The position numbers and the translations under genes are program-made. DNA of 12,887 nucleotides from Thiohalocapsa sp. (GTDB taxonomy: Bacteria > Pseudomonadota > Gammaproteobacteria > Chromatiales > Chromatiaceae). The notes under the pieces were generated by a model, which saw only the letters and a list, made by a program, of their open reading frames with translations, was not told where the DNA came from and made no database searches. The DNA is taken from NCBI RefSeq assembly GCF_019695415.1, contig NZ_JAIFKJ010000344.1:1-12887 (forward strand). Direction: 5' to 3'. The stretch's first letter is position 1; each line of letters opens with the position of its first letter. Shown piece after piece: positions 8,512 to 12,887 of this stretch.

Positions 8512-9189
8512 TCACCAAGCCGGCGTTGGTGCCGGCGGCGGGGGCGGCGGCAACAGCCCGCCGTTCGCGGCCCAGACGACGACCGCAGCGAGCGCCAGGG
8601 CCAGCAGCAGGGCCCAAAGTTTCCCACCCTTGGCCGATCTGACGGTCGGATCGTCCGACTCCTTCCAACCCACCAGCATCGGCTTCACCAGGTTCTTGCC
8701 GCGCAGCGCGTAGACTGCGATGGCCGCCAGGTGCAGCCCCACCAGACCAAGGATGATCCACAAGCCCTGCCGGTGGAGACCAGAGAGCCAAGTGCTCGTG
8801 CCGCTGCTCACCAGATCCGCAAGGGGCCCCTCGAAAGCGATATCGTCGTTACTGAAGAGCCCGCTCGCAGCCTGCCAGAGAAGTACACCCAGCAGCGCGA
8901 AGACCGACAGCGCCCCGAGCGGGTTGTGCCCTTCACCGCGCCAGCGCCCGCGCAGGTAGGCCAGCACCCGACCCGGCGTCGGTGCGAACTGTGCAAAGCG
9001 CGCGTAGGTCGAGCCGAGAAACCCCCAGACCAGCCGGAACACCAAGAGCCCCAGCACGAGCAAGCCGAGCCGCCCGTGCCACTCGATCCAGCTCCCACCG
9101 ACCCAGCCGCTCCAGAGCGCGGCGGCGACGGTCACGAATAACAGCCAATGAAACAGCCGGGTCGGAAGATCCCAGACCTTGATGCGCAT
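8512..9189 (-). CDS. b561-type membrane cytochrome (HyaC-like cytochrome b/b6 domain)
   Basis: A di-haem inner-membrane electron carrier, probably passing electrons between the quinone pool and periplasmic cytochromes. The 225-residue protein opens with the family signature KVWDLPTRLFHW. Helices are at about residues 13-29, 38-57, 92-110, 141-162 and 190-207. Likely haem-ligand histidines are His14, His38, His139 and His153, placed in the helices as in HyaC-type cytochromes. The C-terminus ends in a run of prolines. I chose the ATG at 9189 because GAGGGAG (9204-9198) precedes it and the family starts there. The frame is open up to 9516 but that part is non-homologous. It converges with the cytochrome c' gene (162 bp between stops), so the physiological pairing is inferred, not shown by an operon. 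No hydrogenase genes are present, so a hydrogenase role is unlikely. Confidence 0.88.
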   Translation of the reverse strand: MRIKVWDLPTRLFHWLLFVTVAAALWSGWVGGSWIEWHGRLGLLVLGLLVFRLVWGFLGSTYARFAQFAPTPGRVLAYLRGRWRGEGHNPLGALSVFALLGVLLWQAASGLFSNDDIAFEGPLADLVSSGTSTWLSGLHRQGLWIILGLVGLHLAAIAVYALRGKNLVKPMLVGWKESDDPTVRSAKGGKLWALLLALALAAVVVWAANGGLLPPPPPPAPTPAW

Positions 9190-9505
9190 GGGTACGGCTC
9201 CCTCAGTTTGTGGCGCCGCCGGTGCCCGGCGCCGAGTGGGGGCATTGTGGCGGCTGCCGGGGGAATCTGGAAGCCAAGGATGAGCTGCGGGCGGCGGCCG
9301 CCCGAGCGAGAGGATTCCGGCACATCTGCAGGGCCGCCGCGGCTCTGTGTGTACCAGAGTGTGGTTAGCACGCTGCACTTGGGCTCTTGGCCCTTGCGAC
9401 TCACCAGAGACGATATCAACACCATCCGAACGGCCGTCGCTCCCAGTTCGTACCGGTTCGCCGTCGAGCCCGATGATGCCGGATGTCTCAGGGTCAGAGC
9501 CCTTT
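9190..9505. other. 316-bp gap with three small hairpins, no recognised gene
   Basis: No protein with family features is visible on either strand, though the minus frame stays open. Near 9198-9204 is the ribosome site of the b-type cytochrome. In 9343-9393 three small stems follow each other: CTCTG/CAGAG (9343-9359), AGTGTG/CACGCT (9358-9374, with one T-G pair; it competes with the first) and GGGC/GCCC (9381-9393). At 9493-9510 the plus strand has a 4-bp AGGG/CCCT stem running into TTTT, overlapping the permease stop, which might end a plus-strand transcript. The stretch could be leader RNA, a small RNA or a decayed element. Confidence 0.35.
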
Positions 9506-11464
9506 TTAGAAGACAAGATTCAGCATCAGCAGCGAGACCATCAGGAAGAGCACGGTCATGATGCCCCCGGCGCGCAGGTAGTCCGGTACCCGGTAACCGC
9601 CAGGACCCATGATCAGCGCATTGACCTGATGGGTGGGGATGAGAAAGGAGTTTGAGGTGGCGATGGCGACGGTGAGGGCGAAAACGGCGGGGTTGGCACC
9701 GGCGCCCAGAGCCATGTTCACGGCCAGCGGCACCAGTAGCACGGTGGCGCCGACATTGGACATGACCAGCGTGAAGAAGGTCGCCAGCACGGCGAGCGCC
9801 GCCTGGATGACCCAGATGGGAACGTCGCCCAAGGCGCTCAGCGTCTGATCCGCAATCCATGCCGCCGTGCCGGTGCTCTCCACGGCCATTCCCAGCGGAA
9901 TCAGGGATGCGAGCAGAAAGACCGTCTTCCAGCTCACGGCCTCGTAGGCCTCATCGATGGAGAGCACGCCCGTCAGGATCATGCCGACGGCGCCCGTCAG
10001 CAGCGCCACGGACAGCATCAGGTCTGTGAACAGCACCAGGCTCAGGGTGATGGCGAAGAACAAGAGCGCCATCGGAACCTTGTGCGGGCGCAGCTCTTCG
10101 TGCGGGTACTCAGTGGTGACAACGACGAAGTCGCGATCCTTCTCCAGCCGTGCGAGGTCCACCCAGGTAGTGTGCACCACCAAGGTGTCGCCGGGCTTGA
10201 AGGGCATGTTGCGCACGCCGCCCTTGTCGAAGGTCAAGGTATCGTCCCCGCGGCGGATGGCGAGCACGGACAGGCCATAGACCTTGCGCATCCAGACATC
10301 CCGAGCCGACTTACCGATAAGACTCGAGCCTGGCGGGATGACGATTTCCGCGATGCCTGCCTTGGTGGGGGACAGCGCCTCGGCGAACACCTCGGCTTCG
10401 GGCTTCACCTCAACGCCCGTCTCCGCCACGAAGGCGTCGAACTGCTCCTGGCCGCCGAGCAGGCCCAGGAAGGTGCCCGCCTCTATCCCTAAGCTGCGGT
10501 CCACGCCGGCGGAGCCGAGGCGCACGCCATCGCCCTTCTCAACGGCGGCCACGCGCACGTGCCAGTGCTGCTCCATGTCGTCAACGCTGGTGCCGACCAG
10601 CTGGCTGTCGGTAGGTACGCGCACCTCGCGCACGGTGAAATCGCTGAAGCCGTAAGTCTCGCCGTAGTACTGGCTCGGATCCGTCGCCTGGACCAGATCT
10701 GTCCCCCGGGCGGGGAGCACCAAGCGGCCGAAGATCACAAAATAGGCGATACCCGCGGCCAGCAGGGCGAGGCCGATGGGCGTCACAGCGAAGAGCTGAA
10801 AGGTGTCCATGGGCTCGACACCCGCCGGCAGGGATTCGTTGGAGGTCAGGATCAGATCGTTCAGCAGAATCAGCGGGCTGCTACCGACCATCGTGATGGT
10901 GCCGCCAAGGATGGCGCAGAAGCCCATGGGCATCAGGAGCCGGCTCATGGGCAGGCGGGTGCGGGCCGAGATACGGCTCACCACCGGCAGAAACAGCGCT
11001 GCGGCGCCGACATTCTGCATGAAGGACGAGATCACGCCCACGGTCCCGGAGATGAGCGGGATGATGCGTGCCTCCGTGCTGCCGCCGATGCGCATGATGA
11101 AGGCCGCCACCTGAGACATGATGCCGGTCTTGTCGAGCCCGGCGCCGATAATCATCACGGCGATGATGGAGATGACGGCGTTGGACGCGAAGCCGTCGAA
11201 TAGGTGGCTCACAGGCACGAGTCCAGCTTCGATGCCCATCACTGGCGCCAACAGCGTCGTCAGCCCTAAGAGCACCATGATGGTGACAGCGGCAACATCC
11301 ACACCTACCACCTCGAAGGCGAAGAGGTAGATGGTGAGGGTCAGGATGGCCACGACCCAAGCGATCTCCACGGAGGGCACTTGGCCCGCCATCCAGATGG
11401 CAAACACCGCGAAGGCGGCGGCGGCGAAATCCTGCACCGTCAGATGCCGGAAGACTGCGGACAT
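9506..11464 (-). CDS. SLC13/DASS-family permease with two RCK_C (TrkA-C) domains
   Basis: An inner-membrane transporter, probably Na+-coupled uptake of an anion such as sulfate or a dicarboxylate; the substrate cannot be read from the sequence. The 652-residue protein has two membrane halves (about 10-250 and 462-652) separated by a cytoplasmic insert. Each half carries a substrate-loop motif: SSFMQNVGAAALFLP (146-160) and VMSNVGATVLLVP (567-579), followed by SNSFLIPTHQVNALIMGPGGY (604-624). The insert holds two RCK_C domains at about 275-350 and 365-450 (VRVPTDSQLVGTSV and IVIPPGSSLIGKSA are their first strands), a common regulatory arrangement in this subfamily. The start at 11464 has AGGT 8-11 bases upstream; a longer frame to 11581 adds 39 residues without family features. 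It is monocistronic by position. Confidence 0.9.
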   Translation of the reverse strand: MSAVFRHLTVQDFAAAAFAVFAIWMAGQVPSVEIAWVVAILTLTIYLFAFEVVGVDVAAVTIMVLLGLTTLLAPVMGIEAGLVPVSHLFDGFASNAVISIIAVMIIGAGLDKTGIMSQVAAFIMRIGGSTEARIIPLISGTVGVISSFMQNVGAAALFLPVVSRISARTRLPMSRLLMPMGFCAILGGTITMVGSSPLILLNDLILTSNESLPAGVEPMDTFQLFAVTPIGLALLAAGIAYFVIFGRLVLPARGTDLVQATDPSQYYGETYGFSDFTVREVRVPTDSQLVGTSVDDMEQHWHVRVAAVEKGDGVRLGSAGVDRSLGIEAGTFLGLLGGQEQFDAFVAETGVEVKPEAEVFAEALSPTKAGIAEIVIPPGSSLIGKSARDVWMRKVYGLSVLAIRRGDDTLTFDKGGVRNMPFKPGDTLVVHTTWVDLARLEKDRDFVVVTTEYPHEELRPHKVPMALLFFAITLSLVLFTDLMLSVALLTGAVGMILTGVLSIDEAYEAVSWKTVFLLASLIPLGMAVESTGTAAWIADQTLSALGDVPIWVIQAALAVLATFFTLVMSNVGATVLLVPLAVNMALGAGANPAVFALTVAIATSNSFLIPTHQVNALIMGPGGYRVPDYLRAGGIMTVLFLMVSLLMLNLVF

Positions 11465-11550
11465 GGGCTGACCTCGTGCGTCGTACTGCTTGGCTCTGGG
11501 GAAACGGGCGGCGGCGCCGGGCTCGAGAGCGGTCTCATGGCAAGACCGAT

Positions 11551-11573
11551 TGATTGGCCATCTTCGCCAATCA
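11551..11573. promoter_or_regulatory. 8-bp inverted repeat upstream of the permease
   Basis: TGATTGGC (11551-11558), a CATCTTC loop and GCCAATCA (11566-11573) pair perfectly. It lies about 90 bp upstream of the permease ATG, and is either an operator or a leader hairpin. The half-site GATTGG/CCAATC recurs in the repeat before topB (5216-5232). Confidence 0.4.
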
Positions 11574-11724
11574 CTCAGCATCTCCCTAACAGGGTCCGGC
11601 AGCCCGCCATCTTAACTTAGCCAGACGCCGATAATCCGCCGACCTACCTCGAAATCCCCATGTCAAGCCAAGGTTTGGTCGAAGCCCCCGCGCCACGGGG
11701 CAGCGCATCACACCGCGGCCGGCG

Positions 11725-11753
11725 TTGAACCCGCACCGGCCCTCGCCTAGTAT
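11725..11753 (+). promoter_or_regulatory. Sigma70-like promoter for the globin gene
   Basis: TTGAAC (11725-11730), a 17-bp spacer and TAGTAT (11748-11753) give ideal spacing and good hexamers. Transcription would start near 11760, leaving a leader of about 86 nt before the ATG at 11846. Confidence 0.6.
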
Positions 11754-11845
11754 CCAAAGCAGGGGATGTCGAGCCGGCCGCGACGCCCGCCGGGGCCTAG
11801 GCCAAGCCTGGCCGCTGCTCGCAACCATTCACGGGTACGCACGCA

Positions 11846-12262
11846 ATGAGTCCGCAAACCGCCGCGCTGGTACGCGATTCCTGGGCCGAGATCGTCCCGA
11901 TGCGCAAGCGGGTGTGCGCAGACTTCTATCATCGGCTCTTCGCCCGCTATCCCGAGCTGCACCCGCTCTTTAAGGGCGACATCGAGCGTCAGACGGCGCT
12001 GTTCGTCACCATGCTCAATACCGTCGTGAGTGCGCTCGACAACCCGGAGCCGGTGATCCCTCTCATCAAGACCCTCGGCGCCCGGCACGCGGACTATGGC
12101 GTCGAAGACGCGGACTACGACAAATTCTCCGCCGTGCTGCTGGACAGCTTCGCCGATGCCCTCGGGGAGCGTTTCACGCCGGACGTCCGTGCCGCCTGGG
12201 CTGCGGTCTACGCGGAGCTTGCGGTCACCATGCGCCGAGGGGCCGAGGAGGCCGTTCACTGA
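11846..12262 (+). CDS. Single-domain bacterial haemoglobin (Vitreoscilla/flavohaemoglobin-type globin)
   Basis: A cytoplasmic O2/NO-binding globin; relatives store or deliver oxygen or, with a reductase, detoxify NO. The 138-residue protein is one globin domain with no flavin-reductase part. Aligned by eye with Vitreoscilla haemoglobin, the key haem-pocket residues are present: Tyr28 (B10) in DFYHRLF, Phe42 (CD1) in HPLFKG, Gln49 (E7) in IERQTALF, and the proximal His81 (F8) in ARHADYG. Trp118 of the H helix is also conserved. Tyr plus Gln on the distal side is typical of globins that hold O2 tightly or dioxygenate NO. The ATG at 11846 lacks a good ribosome site, so expression may be modest. 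It has its own promoter and lies 95 bp upstream of feoA. Function beyond ligand binding is inferred. Confidence 0.9.
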   Translation: MSPQTAALVRDSWAEIVPMRKRVCADFYHRLFARYPELHPLFKGDIERQTALFVTMLNTVVSALDNPEPVIPLIKTLGARHADYGVEDADYDKFSAVLLDSFADALGERFTPDVRAAWAAVYAELAVTMRRGAEEAVH

Positions 12263-12285
12263 CATAGCGCAGCCGTCCGACGATT

Positions 12286-12303
12286 TCTCCGGCGCTTCGG
12301 AGA
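12286..12303 (+). terminator. Possible weak terminator after the globin gene
   Basis: TCTCCG and CGGAGA form a perfect 6-bp stem around GCGCTT, 24 bp after the globin stop. It is followed by GGCTTCT, only a poor T-rich stretch, so termination would be partial. Confidence 0.35.
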
Positions 12304-12321
12304 GGCTTCTACTAACATCAG

Positions 12322-12341
12322 TACGAACCGTTCTCATTTGC
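12322..12341 (+). promoter_or_regulatory. Fur-box-like site upstream of feoA
   Basis: The right half, TTCTCATTTGC (12331-12341), closely matches the usual proteobacterial Fur half-site. The left half, TACGAA (12322-12327), matches TGAGAA only partly. Position just before feoA, an iron-uptake gene, supports iron repression by Fur. A clear promoter was not found. Confidence 0.45.
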
Positions 12342-12357
12342 ACTAGGAACCTCTTCG

Positions 12358-12672
12358 ATGCAGCAGTCTGCCTCCCGCCTCGATGCGTCCGATCTCCTGA
12401 GCACAGAGCCTATCGGGCTCGATCGCCTGCCGCCGGGCGTTGCCGCAAGGCTCGCGGCGATCCAGGGCGGGCGCCACCTCCAGCGTAAGCTCGGTGCGCT
12501 TGGCCTGCGCGTGGGCAGCGAGCTGCGGGTCGAGCACCGGCGCGGGCGCGGGCTCGTGGTGGCCGCAGGCGCAAGCCGCGTGGCGCTCGGTGGCGGCGTT
12601 GTCGACAAGCTCCTGGTGCTTCCTCTACCCGCGGCCGCCGACGGCCGCGGCAGCACGCAACAGGCCGGCTGA
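12358..12672 (+). CDS. feoA: FeoA-family ferrous iron transport accessory protein
   Basis: FeoA is a small cytoplasmic SH3-like protein that works with the FeoB Fe2+ permease. The 104-residue protein contains the domain at about 18-90. LDRLPPGVAARLAAI is followed by LGLRVGSELRVEH (48-60), the basic loop RRGRGLVV, and ASRVALGGGVVDKLLVLP (72-89), which is the FeoA pattern of R-aLg....-I-V. It is longer than the usual 75-85 residues through an N-terminal extension of about 17 residues and a 15-residue tail. The ATG at 12358 is preceded by AGGAA (12345-12349). A Fur-like site lies just upstream. The expected partner feoB should follow, and a degenerate feoB-like start is seen at the window end. 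Confidence 0.85.
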   Translation: MQQSASRLDASDLLSTEPIGLDRLPPGVAARLAAIQGGRHLQRKLGALGLRVGSELRVEHRRGRGLVVAAGASRVALGGGVVDKLLVLPLPAAADGRGSTQQAG

Positions 12673-12700
12673 CGGACCCTGATCGGCCCTGCCGCGGCCG
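12629..12700. repeat. Three copies of a 9-bp GC element around the feoA end
   Basis: CCGCGGCCG (12629-12637), its reverse complement CGGCCGCGG (12642-12650) after a 4-nt loop, and a second CCGCGGCCG (12692-12700). The inverted copy can pair with either direct copy, giving two exclusive hairpins, one inside feoA and one after its stop at 12672. Regulation is possible; GC bias could also explain it. Confidence 0.35.
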
Positions 12701-12715
12701 AGCCCTGCGATCGCC

Positions 12716-12887
12716 GTGCCGCCAAGACGCCCCCGCTCCCCCGCGCGATTCCAAGCCCGAGGCCAACCCAACAAGTCCGCCGACCCCGCCCCCGCCCGAG
12801 CGCCCGGGCGGGCACTCAGCCGACCGCTCACCTTCGCCATCGCCGGCAACCCACACCGCGGACAATCACCACCGATCACAGGCCAGC
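12716..12887 (+). pseudogene. Degenerate or partial feoB-like 5' end, running off the window
   Basis: Read from a GTG at 12716, this open frame gives a proline/arginine-rich lead and then LTFAIAGNPHRG, ending PITGQ. FeoB N-termini have FAIAGNPNCGKTT followed by LTGQ, the G1 (P-loop) of the GTPase domain. Here the essential Lys reads Gln, Thr-Thr reads Ser-Pro, and about three residues are missing before TGQ. The location directly after feoA makes a feoB origin likely. The damage could be a real pseudogene, chance similarity, or sequencing error at a contig end. No ribosome site stands out before the GTG, so the true start is uncertain. Confidence 0.35.

Larger units (their letters stand above)
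11465..11845. other. Divergent intergenic region between permease and globin
   Basis: About 380 bp with no gene I can support. It contains a strong inverted repeat at 11551-11573 near the permease start and the globin promoter at 11725-11753. The rest holds short GC stretches and a small CCAA-GGT-TTGG repeat near 11670, to which I can assign nothing. Confidence 0.5.

Noticed and set aside
9190..9516. N-terminal extension of the b-type cytochrome
   Set aside because: Family proteins begin at MRIKVWDLP, and a good ribosome site lies just before 9189.
11465..11581. 39-residue extension of the permease
   Set aside because: No family similarity; the ATG at 11464 has an AGGT upstream and leads directly into the first helix region.
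12625..12879. Minus-strand frame beginning with CPRCGLP at the window end
   Set aside because: Two cysteines only, then low-complexity G/A/R; overlaps feoA and the feoB-like sequence. Likely a shadow.

Overview
GC-rich bacterial DNA with long overlapping open frames on both strands and mostly ATG starts behind recognisable Shine-Dalgarno sites. The gene set (membrane pyrophosphatase, cytochrome c', b561-type cytochrome, globin, SLC13/RCK permease, FeoA) would suit a gammaproteobacterium of the Ectothiorhodospiraceae/Chromatiales kind. That placement is an impression from gene content, not a phylogenetic result.

Layout. (1) 1-3498, plus strand: a small membrane protein, a conserved-looking protein of unknown function (487-1272) and a complete membrane-bound cation-pumping pyrophosphatase (1477-3498). 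(2) 3499-4980, minus strand: a remnant zone. It holds an intact FitAB/VapBC-type toxin-antitoxin pair (4277-4954), a 40-codon 5' stump of a type I restriction subunit hsdR that overlaps vapC by ATGA, an orphan operator-like palindrome, and the body of an MqsR-like toxin with no start codon, no antitoxin and no natural stop. It looks like the worn-down edge of a defence/TA island. (3) 4981-7805: a hairpin-rich divergent spacer, then a topoisomerase III (835 aa, two C-terminal zinc modules) probably transcribed as a leaderless mRNA. (4) 7885-9189: periplasmic cytochrome c' converging on a b561-type membrane cytochrome, with an intrinsic terminator between them. (5) 9190-11464: an unexplained structured gap, then a minus-strand SLC13-family permease with two RCK_C domains. 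(6) 11725-12887, plus strand: a single-domain haemoglobin with a good sigma70-like promoter, a Fur-box-like site, feoA, and at the very end a degenerate sequence resembling the start of feoB.

Working together: cytochrome c', the b-type cytochrome and the globin are haem proteins that could handle electrons, NO or O2, and Feo would supply ferrous iron. The grouping is suggestive but does not prove one pathway. I found no single wholly new system. The best leads are the eroded TA/restriction zone, the hairpin cluster before topB, the cation question for the pyrophosphatase, the 9190-9505 gap and the broken feoB-like end. No tRNA, rRNA, CRISPR array or intact insertion sequence was seen.
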